From contig JBAZYX010000001.1 of assembly GCA_041659105.1 (NCBI GenBank), positions 62,001 to 126,000 on the forward strand: a DNA stretch of 64,000 bases, in the 5' to 3' direction. This document shows, piece by piece, positions 31,529 through 40,876 of this stretch (its first letter is position 1; each line of letters begins with the position of its first letter). A model generated the notes under the pieces. That model was given only the letters and a program-made list of their open reading frames with translations, searched no databases and had not been told where the DNA came from. The DNA comes from CAIUKV01 sp041659105 (lineage in GTDB: Bacteria; Actinomycetota; Acidimicrobiia; IMCC26256; PALSA-555). The translations under genes were made by a program, and so were the position numbers.

Positions 31529-32317
31529 GTGACCGTGGTGAGGCGCCGCCTCGACGTCGAGCTGGTGCGCCGAGGGCTGGCGGAGTCCCGGACCAGCGCG
31601 GCGCGCATGATCGGCGAGGGGCGGGTGCGGGTGGCGGGCATGCCGGCCACCACCTCGGCCCGCCGGGTCGAGGCCGGAGCACCGATCACGCTGGTCACCG
31701 AGGGGCCGCGGTTCGTGTCCCGGGGCGGCGTGAAGCTGGCCGGGGCGCTCGCCGCGTTCGCCGTCGCGGTCGACGGCCGGGTCGCGCTCGATGCCGGTGC
31801 GTCCACCGGCGGCTTCACCGACTGCCTCCTCCAGCACGGTGCGGCCCGGGTCCACGCGGTCGACGTGGGCCGGGGCCAGCTCGCGTGGTCGATCCGCCAG
31901 GACCCCCGGGTGGTGGTCTACGAGCGCACCAACGTCCGCACGATCGACGCCGCGCTCCTCGGCGAGCCCGTCGACGTCGTCGTGGCCGACCTCTCCTTCA
32001 TCTCGCTGTGCACCGTCGCGCCGGCGCTCCTCGCGTGCGCGACCGACGCCGCGGAGTTCGTGCTGCTGGTCAAGCCCCAGTTCGAGGCCGGTCGCGCCCG
32101 GGTCGGCCGGGGCGGCATCGTGCGCGACCGGGCGGTGCACACCGCGGTGCTGCGCGAAGTCACCGACGGTCTCGCCGCGGTCGGGCTGTTCGTCACCGGT
32201 GTGGTCGCGTCCCCGATCACCGGCGCCGACGGCAACCGCGAGTTCCTCGTGCGCGCCGACCGTGTGGGGCCGGTGCTCGACCCCGCCACGCTCGCGGCCG
32301 CGGCCGAGGCGGCGTGA
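31529..32317 (+). CDS. tlyA: TlyA family rRNA 2'-O-methyltransferase
   Basis: 262 aa. An N-terminal S4 RNA-binding domain (about 5-65, RLDVELVRRGLAESRTSAAR) is followed by an FtsJ/RrmJ-like methyltransferase: SRGGVKLAGAL, the SAM loop DAGASTGGFTDCLL, and VVADLSFISL. Mycobacterial TlyA 2'-O-methylates C1409 of 16S and C1920 of 23S rRNA, and loss gives capreomycin resistance. A 4-bp overlap couples it to nadK, as in other actinobacteria. Confidence 0.93.
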   Translation: MTVVRRRLDVELVRRGLAESRTSAARMIGEGRVRVAGMPATTSARRVEAGAPITLVTEGPRFVSRGGVKLAGALAAFAVAVDGRVALDAGASTGGFTDCLLQHGAARVHAVDVGRGQLAWSIRQDPRVVVYERTNVRTIDAALLGEPVDVVVADLSFISLCTVAPALLACATDAAEFVLLVKPQFEAGRARVGRGGIVRDRAVHTAVLREVTDGLAAVGLFVTGVVASPITGADGNREFLVRADRVGPVLDPATLAAAAEAA

Positions 32318-33171
32318 CCGTGCGGGTCGGCGTGCTTCCCCACCGCGAGCGAGCCGCCGCGCTCGACCTCGCGCGCCGCGCCGCCGATTGGTTCGGTGCG
32401 CACGGGGCCACCGTGGTGCTGCCGAAGACCGAGGCCGACCTCGTGGGCCTGCCCGACCTCGGCGTGGACCCCGCGGTGTTCACCGACGGGCTCGACGTCG
32501 TGATCTCGCTCGGGGGCGACGGCACGATGCTGCGCGCGATCGACCAGGCGTACCAGTCGGGCGTCGCGGTCCTCGGCGTGAACGTCGGCCAGATGGGCTA
32601 CCTGACCGAGGTGGAGCCGAGCGAGCTCGACCACGCGCTCGAGCGTCTGCTCGCGGGCGACTACCACGTCGAGTCGCGGATGATGCTCGACGTCACCGTC
32701 GCGTCGGCGGGCGACGCCGGAGGGCACTGGCACGCGCTCAACGAGACCGTGCTCGAGAAGGCGCGCACCGGGCACATGGCCCGGCTCGAGGTGGGCATCA
32801 ACGGAGCGTTCTTCACCACGTACGCGGCCGACGCGCTGATCGTGGCCACGCCCACCGGATCGACCGCGTACTCGTTCTCGGCCCGCGGTCCGATCGTGTC
32901 GCCGCGTCACCGCTGCCTGCTGCTCACCCCGGTGTCGCCCCACATGCTGTTCGATCGATCGCTCGTGCTCGACGCCGCCGAAGAGGTGGGCATCACCGTC
33001 ACCGGCCCCTTCGGCGCCGCGATGACGGTCGACGGCCGCGAGCTCGGCCACCTCGACCCCGGCGACGTCGTGGCGTGCACCGGCGCCGACAAGCCGGCCC
33101 TCGTGGTGTCGTTCGTGGCGCGCGACTTCCACCAGATCCTCAAGGCCAAATTCGGCCTGTCCGACCGGTAG
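32314..33171 (+). CDS. nadK: NAD kinase
   Basis: 285 aa, GTG in a GTGA overlap with tlyA. The kinase motif ISLGGDGTMLRAID, the substrate motif HALNETVLEK, and the conserved ATPTGSTAYSFSARGPIV loop are all present, followed by the C-terminal beta-sandwich with FGAAMTVDGRE. It phosphorylates NAD+ to NADP+. It sits between tlyA and recN, the standard actinobacterial order. Confidence 0.95.
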   Translation: MTVRVGVLPHRERAAALDLARRAADWFGAHGATVVLPKTEADLVGLPDLGVDPAVFTDGLDVVISLGGDGTMLRAIDQAYQSGVAVLGVNVGQMGYLTEVEPSELDHALERLLAGDYHVESRMMLDVTVASAGDAGGHWHALNETVLEKARTGHMARLEVGINGAFFTTYAADALIVATPTGSTAYSFSARGPIVSPRHRCLLLTPVSPHMLFDRSLVLDAAEEVGITVTGPFGAAMTVDGRELGHLDPGDVVACTGADKPALVVSFVARDFHQILKAKFGLSDR

Positions 33172-33177
33172 GCGCGG

Positions 33178-34815
33178 GTGCTGGACGAGCTGCGGGTGAC
33201 CAATCTCGGGATCGTGGAGGAGGTCACCGTCGCGTTCGGGCCCGGCCTCACCGCGATCACGGGTGAGACCGGCGCGGGCAAGACGCTGCTGGTCGAGGCG
33301 CTCGAGCTCCTCTTGGGCAGCCGTGCCGACCCCGGGCTCGTGCGCGACGGCGCCGACGAGGCGCGTGTCGAGGGCCGGTTCGTCGGCCCCGACGGAGAGG
33401 AGCACGTGCTCGCCCGGGTGCTGCCCGCCGACGGCCGTTCCCGCGCCTACGTCGACGGTCGGCTCGCGACCGCGACCGAGCTCGCGGAGATCGGCGCGAC
33501 CCTCGTCGACCTGCACGGCCAGCACGCGCACCAGCGGCTCCTCGCCGCAGCGGTGCAGCGGGCCACCCTCGACGAGTTCGCGGGCGCCGCGGCGGGCGAG
33601 CCCCTCGCCGAGCTGCGGGCGGCCCGAGCCGAGCTGCGCGCGCTGCGAGCCGAGCTCGACGCGCTCGGCGGCGACGACCGCGCCCGGGCCCGTGAGGCCG
33701 ACCTGCTGCGCTTCCAGATCACCGAGATCGACGACGCCGGGATCACCGACCCCGGCGAGGACGACGCGCTGCGGACCGAGGAGGCGCTCCTCGCCGACGC
33801 GGTGGCGATCCGCGAGGCCCTCGACGGCGCCTATCACGCGGTCGAGCACGGCGGGCTCGACGCGCTGGGCACCGCGGTGGCGGCGCTCGCCGACCGATCG
33901 CCCCTGGCCGAGCTGCACGACCGCACCAAGGCGATGCAGGCCGAGCTCGCCGAGCTGGGCCACGACCTCCGGGCCGCGGCCGACGGGGTGTCGGAGGACC
34001 CGGGTCGGCTCGAGGCGCTCCGGGCCCGCCGGCACCTGCTGCGTCAGCTGCGCCGGAAGTACGGCGAGTCCCTGGCCGACGTGCTCGCGTACTCGGCCGA
34101 GGTCCACGCGCGGCTCGAGCAGCTCGAGCACCACGACGAGCACGCGGCGCAGCTCCAGGCCCGGGCCGGCGAGGCCGGCGGGCGCGCCGACGCCGCGGCG
34201 CTCCGGCTCCGCGAGGCCCGCCGCGCCGCGGCCGGGCCGCTCGCCGCGGCGGTCACCGAGCACCTGCGCGAGCTGGCCATGCCCCGGGCCGAGGTCGAGG
34301 TCGCGGTCGAGCCGGGCGAGCCCACCGACGACGGCGCCGACGTCGTCACGTTCCTCCTCGCGGCGAACCCGGGCGAGTCGGCCCGCCCGCTCGCGAAGGC
34401 GGCATCCGGCGGCGAGCTCGCGCGCACGATGCTGGCCCTGCGGCTGGTGAGCGTGGACGCGCCGGCCACGCTCGTGTTCGACGAGGTCGACGCGGGGATC
34501 GGGGGCGAGGCCGGCACCGCGGTCGGTCGCCTCCTCGGCGTGCTCGGCGCGCAGCACCAGGTGCTGTGCGTCACGCACCTCGCGCAGGTCGGGGCGTTCG
34601 CCGACCGTCAGGTGGTGGTCGAGAAGGTCGAGCACGACGGCCGCACGGTCGCGAGCGCGACGCTCGTCGACGGAGACGCCCGCGTGCGCGAGCTGTCGCG
34701 CATGCTGGCGGGGGTGGGGGAGTCCGACCACGCCCGCCGCCACGCGGCGGAGCTGCTTGCCGCGGCGCACCCCGACACGCCCCGGCGCGCGCCGGCCCGG
34801 GCCGGGCGGCGCTGA
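33178..34815 (+). CDS. recN: DNA repair protein RecN
   Basis: 545 aa from the GTG at 33178. An SMC-like ATPase: Walker A ITGETGAGKTLLVEAL, a long coiled-coil middle rich in Ala/Glu/Arg (about 140-400), the ABC signature AASGGELARTMLALRL, Walker B LVFDEVDAGIGGEAG, and the H-loop LCVTHLAQVGAF. It acts in double-strand break repair with RecA. It overlaps steA by one base, and this recN-steA link is widespread in actinobacteria. Confidence 0.95.
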   Translation: MLDELRVTNLGIVEEVTVAFGPGLTAITGETGAGKTLLVEALELLLGSRADPGLVRDGADEARVEGRFVGPDGEEHVLARVLPADGRSRAYVDGRLATATELAEIGATLVDLHGQHAHQRLLAAAVQRATLDEFAGAAAGEPLAELRAARAELRALRAELDALGGDDRARAREADLLRFQITEIDDAGITDPGEDDALRTEEALLADAVAIREALDGAYHAVEHGGLDALGTAVAALADRSPLAELHDRTKAMQAELAELGHDLRAAADGVSEDPGRLEALRARRHLLRQLRRKYGESLADVLAYSAEVHARLEQLEHHDEHAAQLQARAGEAGGRADAAALRLREARRAAAGPLAAAVTEHLRELAMPRAEVEVAVEPGEPTDDGADVVTFLLAANPGESARPLAKAASGGELARTMLALRLVSVDAPATLVFDEVDAGIGGEAGTAVGRLLGVLGAQHQVLCVTHLAQVGAFADRQVVVEKVEHDGRTVASATLVDGDARVRELSRMLAGVGESDHARRHAAELLAAAHPDTPRRAPARAGRR

Positions 34816-35993
34816 TGGTCCTGCGCCGCGCCCGCGCGACCCGAAGTGATGCGCCCGCGAGCCACGAGGTGGTGGGCTCGGCGCGGGTCGACCGGCGGAC
34901 CAAGGACATGATCAAGCGGCTCGAGAGCGGCGAGATCGCGGTGATCGACCACGAGGACCTCGATCGCGTCGCGGCCGACGGCCTCATCGAGGCGAAGGTC
35001 GCGGCGGTGGTGAACGCCGCCCCGTCGATCAGCGGCCGCTACCCGAACCTCGGGCCACAGCGCGTGGTGAGCGCCGGCATCCCGCTCGTCGACGAGGTCG
35101 GGTCGGACCTCCTCGACCGCGTGCAGGAGGGCGACGTGCTGCGCGTCGTCGACGGCGAGATCTGGCGCGGCGACGAGCTGCTCGCGACCGGGAAGGTCCG
35201 CAGCCTGGCCGAGGTCGAGGCGGCCATGGAGTCGGCGCGCTCGTCGATCGGTGCGGAGCTGGAGCGTTTCGCCGAGAACACGCTCGAGTACATCCGCAAG
35301 GAAGCCCGCATCTCCTTCGAGCCGCTCGAGCTGCCGCCGCTGCACACGAAGATCCAGGGCCGGCACGCGCTCGTGGTGGTGCGCGGGCACGACTACCGCA
35401 GCGACCTCGTCGCGCTGCGCGCGTACATCCGTGAGTACCGGCCGGTCCTCATCGGGGTCGACGGTGGGGCCGACGCGCTCCTGGAGCTCGGGCTCAAGCC
35501 CGACATCATCATCGGGGACTTCGACTCCGTGTCCGAGTCCGCGTTGTCCACCGCGAAGGACCTCATCCACCACGTGCACCCCGACGGGCGCGCCCCCGGC
35601 CGCGAGCAGCTGGTCGAGTGGGGCGTGCACTACGAGGAGTTCGTCGCCGAGGGCACGAGCGAGGACGTCGCCATGCTCCTCGCGTGGGACGCCGGTGCGT
35701 CGCTGATCGTCGCGGTGGGCACGCACGCCACGATGGTCGAGTTCCTCGACAAGGGCCGCAAGGGCATGTCGTCGACGTTCCTGACCCGGCTGCGACTCGG
35801 GCCGGTGCTCGTCGACGCGAAGGGCGTGAGCCGGCTCTACGAGGGCCGCGTCCGCCGGCTCGACGTGGTGCTCCTCGTCGCGGCCGCGCTCGTGGCCATC
35901 ATGGTGGTGGCGATCGTCGCCCGGCCGATCCACGCGATGTTCGACGCGCTGCGCATCACCTTCGAAGACCTCTGGTACTCCATCACCCGCTAG
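34815..35993 (+). CDS. steA: SteA-like cytokinetic protein (thiamine-pyrophosphokinase-like fold, membrane-anchored)
   Basis: 392 aa, ATG overlapping the recN stop. The N-terminal region (RVDRRTKDMIKRLESGEIAVIDHEDLDR) and the central catalytic-like core IGVDGGADALLELGLKPDIIIGDFDSVSESAL resemble thiamine pyrophosphokinase, followed by YEEFVAEGTSEDVAMLLAWD. One TM helix lies near the C-terminus (about 350-375). This is the architecture of Rv1697/SteA. In Corynebacterium glutamicum SteA works with SteB in septum hydrolysis control. The role here rests on synteny and similarity. Confidence 0.82.
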   Translation: MVLRRARATRSDAPASHEVVGSARVDRRTKDMIKRLESGEIAVIDHEDLDRVAADGLIEAKVAAVVNAAPSISGRYPNLGPQRVVSAGIPLVDEVGSDLLDRVQEGDVLRVVDGEIWRGDELLATGKVRSLAEVEAAMESARSSIGAELERFAENTLEYIRKEARISFEPLELPPLHTKIQGRHALVVVRGHDYRSDLVALRAYIREYRPVLIGVDGGADALLELGLKPDIIIGDFDSVSESALSTAKDLIHHVHPDGRAPGREQLVEWGVHYEEFVAEGTSEDVAMLLAWDAGASLIVAVGTHATMVEFLDKGRKGMSSTFLTRLRLGPVLVDAKGVSRLYEGRVRRLDVVLLVAAALVAIMVVAIVARPIHAMFDALRITFEDLWYSITR

Positions 35994-36000
35994 GGCCCCT

Positions 36001-36936
36001 GTGATCAACTTCCGCTTCCACCTCATCTCCCTCATCGCGGTCTTCCTCGCCCTGGCCGTGGGCGTGGTGATGGGGTACGCGGTGCTCGGGCAGCCCACGG
36101 TCGACACGCTCCAGGGCCGGGTGAACACGGTCGAGGCCCGGGCCAACGAGATCCGGGCCGAGAACGACGCGCTCCGGACCGAGCAGGCCCGGCTCGAAGC
36201 GGTGCTGCGCGACGTCGACGAGTTCGCCGCCACCAACCGGCTCGCCGGCGTATCGGTGCTCCCGGTGGCGGCGCGGGGCGTCGACGAGGGTCAGGTGACC
36301 GAGACCGTGCAGCTCGCCCGGCGGGCCGGCGCGACGGCGCCCGGGATCGTGTGGCTCGAGGACAAGTGGGGGATCGAGAAGGAGGAGGACGCCGCGGAGC
36401 TCGCGGCCGTCGTCGGCGCCACCGGCACGTCGCGCACCGCGATCCGCGACGCCGCGGCGCGTGACCTCGCCGTCCGCCTCGCGACCGGCCCCGCGGCCGG
36501 GAAGACCGACCTCCTCGTGGCCCTCGACGACGCCGGCTTCATCTCGCTCCAGGCCGTCGACGGGGTCGAGTTCGACCCGGCCAAGTTCGACGGTCGCGCC
36601 AGCCGGATCCTCGTGGTCGGCGGCAACGGCGCGGACGTGAGCCTCGACCACGGCGCGCTGCCCCTCGCGCGCGCACTGGTCACGGCCGGTCGCCTGGTCG
36701 TGGTCGCCGACGAGTGGCGCGAGGTCGATCAGGGTCCGGAGCGGGGCGCGGAGCTCGGCGTGATCCGCGACGACCGGGAGCTCGCGGCCCAGGTCGCGAC
36801 GGTCGACAACTTCGACACCCCCGACGGTCCGCTCGCCGCGGTGCTGGTGCTGGCCGACCGCGGCCAGGGCACGATCGGGCACTACGGGTTCGGGAAGGGC
36901 GCCGACCGGGCCGTGCCCGAGTGGTGGGCCGTGTGA
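36001..36936 (+). CDS. SteB/MctB-like membrane-anchored coiled-coil protein
   Basis: 311 aa, GTG start. An N-terminal TM helix (LISLIAVFLALAVGVVMGY) is followed by a coiled coil (about 35-75, VNTVEARANEIRAENDALRTEQARL) and an extracytoplasmic alpha/beta domain. It matches the family of mycobacterial MctB (Rv1698), first described as a copper-resistance pore; the corynebacterial relative SteB partners SteA in cytokinesis. The steA neighbour favours the cell-division role here. Its GTGA overlap with murJ ties it to envelope growth. Confidence 0.8.
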   Translation: MINFRFHLISLIAVFLALAVGVVMGYAVLGQPTVDTLQGRVNTVEARANEIRAENDALRTEQARLEAVLRDVDEFAATNRLAGVSVLPVAARGVDEGQVTETVQLARRAGATAPGIVWLEDKWGIEKEEDAAELAAVVGATGTSRTAIRDAAARDLAVRLATGPAAGKTDLLVALDDAGFISLQAVDGVEFDPAKFDGRASRILVVGGNGADVSLDHGALPLARALVTAGRLVVVADEWREVDQGPERGAELGVIRDDRELAAQVATVDNFDTPDGPLAAVLVLADRGQGTIGHYGFGKGADRAVPEWWAV

Positions 36937-38540
36937 GCGAACGACCCGAGGCGCGCCGCGCCGCCACCGGCATGGGCATCGCGACGGCGGCGTCGCGGTC
37001 GATCGGCTTCGTGCGCGTGCTCGTGGTCGCCGCGGTGTTGGGCACCACCTACCTCGGCAACGCCTACCAGTCCACGAACTCCGTCTCGAACGTCCTGTTC
37101 GAGCTCATCGCGGCGGGCGCGCTGTCCGCCGTGCTCGTCCCGACCTTCGTCGACCTCCTCGACCGCGACGACACCGCTCGGGCCGAGCACCTGGCGGGTC
37201 GCCTCCTCGGGCTCGCGCTCGTCGTGCTCGGTGTCGTGTCGGTCGTCGGGATCGTGTGCGCGCCGCGGATCTCCGAGCTGCTCACGCGCGGGGTGACCGA
37301 AGCCGACAAGGCCGCGCAACAGCAGGAGCTGTCCACGCTGCTCCTGCGGTGGTTCATCCCGCAGGTGATGCTCTACGCCGTCGGCGCGGTCGCGGTGGCG
37401 ATCCTGTACGCGAAGCGCAAGCTCGCGGTCACGGCCATCGCGCCGGTGGGCTACACGATCGTCACGGTCGTGACGATGGTGGTGTTCCGGGCGGTGACCG
37501 GCCCCGATCCCACCGTCGACCTCACGAGCGGCGAGGCGCTGATCCTGGCCGTCGGCGGCACCCTCGGGGTTGCCGCGTTCGTGGGCATCCCGACGGTCGC
37601 GGTGTGGCGCAGCGGGTTCCGCCTCGTGCCGCGCCTCGGCCGCCACGACGAGGACGTGCGCCGGGTCGTCCGGCTCTCCGGGTGGGCGGTGTTCCAGCAC
37701 ACGATGGTCGGCCTCCTGCTCGCCGCCGCGATCGTGGTCGGCAACAGCGTGAAGGGCGGGACGGTCGCCTACCAGGTCGCGTTCGTGTTCTTCCTCGCGC
37801 CGTACGCGATCCTCGCCCAGCCGGTGCACACCGCGATCCTCTCGGACCTCGCCCGCGAGGCCGGCGAGCCCTCCGCGTTCGCCCGGTCGCTGCGGTGGGC
37901 GCTCGACAACATGGTGCTCCTCGTCGTGCCCGTGTCGGTGCTGCTCATGGCGCTGGCGTACCCGATGATGCGGGTCGTCGCCTTCGGCGGTGCGGCGAAG
38001 GGCGACGGCGCGCAGCTGCTGGCCGCGGGGCTCGCGTCGCTCGCGCTCGGCCTGGTGGCCTACAGCGCGTTCCTGCTCTTCGCGCGGGCCTACTACGCGC
38101 TCGGGAACAGCCGGGTGCCCGCCCTGGCCGCGCTCGTCTCGGGTGTGCTGGGCGTGGTGGTCATGGTGGGGGGCGGCCGTGCCTTCGACGGCGGGGCCAC
38201 CGTCGGGATGCTCGGCATCGGTCACTCCGTCGCGTACTTCGCCGGGGCGATCGTGCTCGGCGTCGGCCTGCGCCGGCGCACCGGCGAGTCCACCTGGCCG
38301 TCGGCGCTGCTCCCGGCGGTGGCCGTAGCTGCGCCGGTCGGGGTCGTGTGCTGGCTCGTCGGGGTGGTGGTCGAGCCGTCGTCGCGACTGCTCACCGCGT
38401 TGCTCGTCGGCGGCCTCGCCGTCGCCGGGGGCGCCGTCTACCTCGTGGGCTTGCGCCTGGTGCGGAAGCAGCCGCTGCCGCGCCCGCGCCGGAGCCGGAC
38501 CCGCGATCTCGAACCGGCCGACGCCGCGCTCGAGCCGTGA
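36933..38540 (+). CDS. murJ: Lipid II flippase MurJ (MviN family)
   Basis: 535 aa from the GTG at 36933 in a GTGA overlap. About 14 TM segments with the family N-terminus GMGIATAASRSIGFVRVLVVAAVLG, then NAYQSTNSVSNVLFELIAAGALSAVLVPTF and FFLAPYAILAQPVHTAILSDLA. MurJ flips lipid-linked peptidoglycan precursors across the membrane. Another copy near dnaA is usual in actinobacteria, so this may be a second flippase devoted to the local operon; that cannot be decided from the window. Confidence 0.9.
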   Translation: MSERPEARRAATGMGIATAASRSIGFVRVLVVAAVLGTTYLGNAYQSTNSVSNVLFELIAAGALSAVLVPTFVDLLDRDDTARAEHLAGRLLGLALVVLGVVSVVGIVCAPRISELLTRGVTEADKAAQQQELSTLLLRWFIPQVMLYAVGAVAVAILYAKRKLAVTAIAPVGYTIVTVVTMVVFRAVTGPDPTVDLTSGEALILAVGGTLGVAAFVGIPTVAVWRSGFRLVPRLGRHDEDVRRVVRLSGWAVFQHTMVGLLLAAAIVVGNSVKGGTVAYQVAFVFFLAPYAILAQPVHTAILSDLAREAGEPSAFARSLRWALDNMVLLVVPVSVLLMALAYPMMRVVAFGGAAKGDGAQLLAAGLASLALGLVAYSAFLLFARAYYALGNSRVPALAALVSGVLGVVVMVGGGRAFDGGATVGMLGIGHSVAYFAGAIVLGVGLRRRTGESTWPSALLPAVAVAAPVGVVCWLVGVVVEPSSRLLTALLVGGLAVAGGAVYLVGLRLVRKQPLPRPRRSRTRDLEPADAALEP

Positions 38541-40876
38541 GGCGCCGGGCCGGCGCGGCGCGCTCCGTCGTCGCGGTCCTCGTCGCACTGCTCGTGCTCG
38601 CCGCGGGCACGGGCGTCGCGGCCGGGGCGCGCACGTCGGTCGCCGACCCCGTGGCGCGGCGGGTGCTCGTGTTCGCGGTCCCGTACGTCTCCTGGGACGA
38701 CCTCGACCGCGCGCCCATGCCCAACCTCGACCGCTTCGTGCGGAACGCCGGGGTGGCGGGCCTGTCGACCCGCGTCGACGCGCGGTCGACGCCGCTCGCC
38801 GACGGGTACGCGACGATCGGCGCGGGGACGCGCACCGTGGGCGTCCCCGAGACCGACGGCGGCGGGCTGATGACCGACGAGCGGTTCGGCGTCGCCACCG
38901 CGGGCGACGCGTACCTCCAGCGCACCGGCGTGGACCCCACGGGGGCGATCGTCCAGACCGGCATCGTCGCGATCGACGACGCCAACCACCGGCTCCACTA
39001 CGACACCGAGGTGGGTGCGCTCGCCGCCGCGCTCGGCCGGGCCGGGTTCGCCCGCGTGGTGGTGGCCAACGCCGACGGGGAGGAGCCCGACGCAGCCCGC
39101 GCGTCGGTCGACGACACCCCGGGCCCGGCGCGCCAGCGCCAGGCGGTGCTCGGCCTGATGGACGGCCGGGGCCAGGTGGAGGCGGGGCGGGTCGACCCGG
39201 GCCTCCTGGAGCCCGATGCCGCTGCGCCCTTCGGCGTCCGTCTCGACGAGACGGCGGTCACCGACGCGTTCCGTGACGCCTGGAGCGGGCGGGCGGTCGT
39301 GCTCGTCGAGGCGTCCGACCTCGTCCGGACGGCGCGCTCCGAGCCGTACGCGACGACGTCGGAGCACGACCGCCAGCTCCGCGCTGCGCTGCGCCGCACC
39401 GACCGGCTCTTCGGCGCGTTGCTCGAGGAGGTCGACCCCGCCCGTGACGTCGTCATGGTCGTCGGGCCCGCGCATGCGCCGGGTGGCGTCACGCTCACTC
39501 CGCTCGCGATCCGAGGTCCGGGGTTCGAGCCGGGCCTGCTCCGCTCGGCGACCACCCGGCGGGCCGGCTTCGTCCAGGTGCAGGACATCGCGCCCACGAT
39601 CCTCGCCGCCGTGGGCGTGGACGCGCCGGATTCGATGGAGGGCCGGCCGGCCGAGGTGGAGTCGTCGGGGGGGAGCGCCGGCGAGCGCCTCGACTTCATC
39701 CGGGACGCCGATGCCGCGGCCCAGTTCCGCGACCACCGCATCGGCGAGGTGTACGGCCTCCTCGCGGGTGCCGCCGCGGTGATCCTCACGCTGGGGCTCG
39801 TGGTGTGCTGGTGGCCGCCGGCGCGGCGATGGCGCGGGGTGGGGGTGTTCACCGCGCTGTGGGGTCTGGGTCTGCTCGTGGCCGCGTTCCTGGTGCGCTT
39901 TCTCCCGCTGCACGAGGCGGGGGTGGTCGCGTTCTACGTCGCGCTGCTCGGTGCGGGCGCCGCGGTGGCCGGCGCGTGCACGGCCGTCGGCCGCCGCCGT
40001 CCCCTCGACGGCCTCATCGCCGCGCTGCTCGCCATCGTCGTCGTGCTCGCCCTCGACGCGCTGCGGGGCGCGCCCTTGGTCCTCGACTCGGTGCTCGGCT
40101 ACTCGCCCACGGTGGCGGGACGGTTCGCGGGGTTCGGCAACCCCGCCTACGCGGCGTTCTCGGCCGCCGCGCTGTGTGGCGGCGTGCTCCTGGCCCATCG
40201 CGTCGGAGGGCGGCGCGGAGTGCTGGTCGCCGGTGTGGTGCTCGGCGTCGCGCTCGTCGTCGACATCGCGCCGATGTGGGGCTCCGACGTGGGCGGCATC
40301 CTGTCGATGGTGCCCGCGTACGGACTCACCGTGGTCGTGCTCACCGGGCGCCGGGTGCGCGTGCGGACCGTTGCGATCGCGGCTGGCGCGGTGATCGCGA
40401 TCGGGACGCTCGCCGCGCTGGTCGACTTCGCCCGTCCGCCCGAGGACCGCACCCACCTCGGCCGGCTCGTCGAACGCGTGCGCGACAACGGGATCGGGGA
40501 GGCGTGGTCGGTGATCGAGCGCAAGCTCTCGGCCAACCTCGCGTCGCTCGGCACCAACATCCTCGGTCTGGTGCTCCTGATCGCCGTGGTGGGCTTCGTC
40601 GTGGTGTGGCGACGTGACCGCGCGCGCCTCGCGGCGGTGTTCGCCCGGGTGCCGGAGTGGCGGGCTGCCTGCCTGGGCTTCGCGGTGCTCGCGGTGCTCG
40701 GGTTCGCGTTGAACGACTCGGGCATGACGGTTCCGGGCATCATGCTCGTCGTGTTCGTGTCCGCCTGGATCCACCTGCTGGTGACCACCGAGTCGGACGA
40801 CGGCGCGTCGCCGTCGACCGCGGTGGCGCCCGACGCCGCGCCCGTGGACCCCGTGGCCGCCGGGACCCCGTCGTGA
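38537..40876 (+). CDS. Alkaline-phosphatase-superfamily-like domain fused to multi-TM membrane domain
   Basis: 779 aa from the GTG at 38537 (GTGA overlap with murJ). A signal-anchor near residues 8-33 leads to an extracytoplasmic domain (about 45-400) of the phosphatase/sulfatase type: RVLVFAVPYVSWDDLDR...MPNLDRFV, ADGYATIGAGTR, and a C-terminal VVGPAHAPGGVTLTPLAIRG with FVQVQDIAPTILAAVGVD. Only some metal-binding residues of the superfamily are evident (for example HAP in place of DHG), so it may be degenerate. Around ten TM helices follow (about 415-760). I know of no assigned function. Operon context with murJ and a GT4 transferase points to a cell-wall polymer. Confidence 0.7.
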   Translation: MRRRAGAARSVVAVLVALLVLAAGTGVAAGARTSVADPVARRVLVFAVPYVSWDDLDRAPMPNLDRFVRNAGVAGLSTRVDARSTPLADGYATIGAGTRTVGVPETDGGGLMTDERFGVATAGDAYLQRTGVDPTGAIVQTGIVAIDDANHRLHYDTEVGALAAALGRAGFARVVVANADGEEPDAARASVDDTPGPARQRQAVLGLMDGRGQVEAGRVDPGLLEPDAAAPFGVRLDETAVTDAFRDAWSGRAVVLVEASDLVRTARSEPYATTSEHDRQLRAALRRTDRLFGALLEEVDPARDVVMVVGPAHAPGGVTLTPLAIRGPGFEPGLLRSATTRRAGFVQVQDIAPTILAAVGVDAPDSMEGRPAEVESSGGSAGERLDFIRDADAAAQFRDHRIGEVYGLLAGAAAVILTLGLVVCWWPPARRWRGVGVFTALWGLGLLVAAFLVRFLPLHEAGVVAFYVALLGAGAAVAGACTAVGRRRPLDGLIAALLAIVVVLALDALRGAPLVLDSVLGYSPTVAGRFAGFGNPAYAAFSAAALCGGVLLAHRVGGRRGVLVAGVVLGVALVVDIAPMWGSDVGGILSMVPAYGLTVVVLTGRRVRVRTVAIAAGAVIAIGTLAALVDFARPPEDRTHLGRLVERVRDNGIGEAWSVIERKLSANLASLGTNILGLVLLIAVVGFVVVWRRDRARLAAVFARVPEWRAACLGFAVLAVLGFALNDSGMTVPGIMLVVFVSAWIHLLVTTESDDGASPSTAVAPDAAPVDPVAAGTPS

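Noticed and set aside
37256..38536. 427-residue N-terminal extension of the phosphatase-like fusion
   Set aside because: It overlaps murJ fully and is Arg/Gly-rich; the GTG at 38537 gives a normal signal-anchor.
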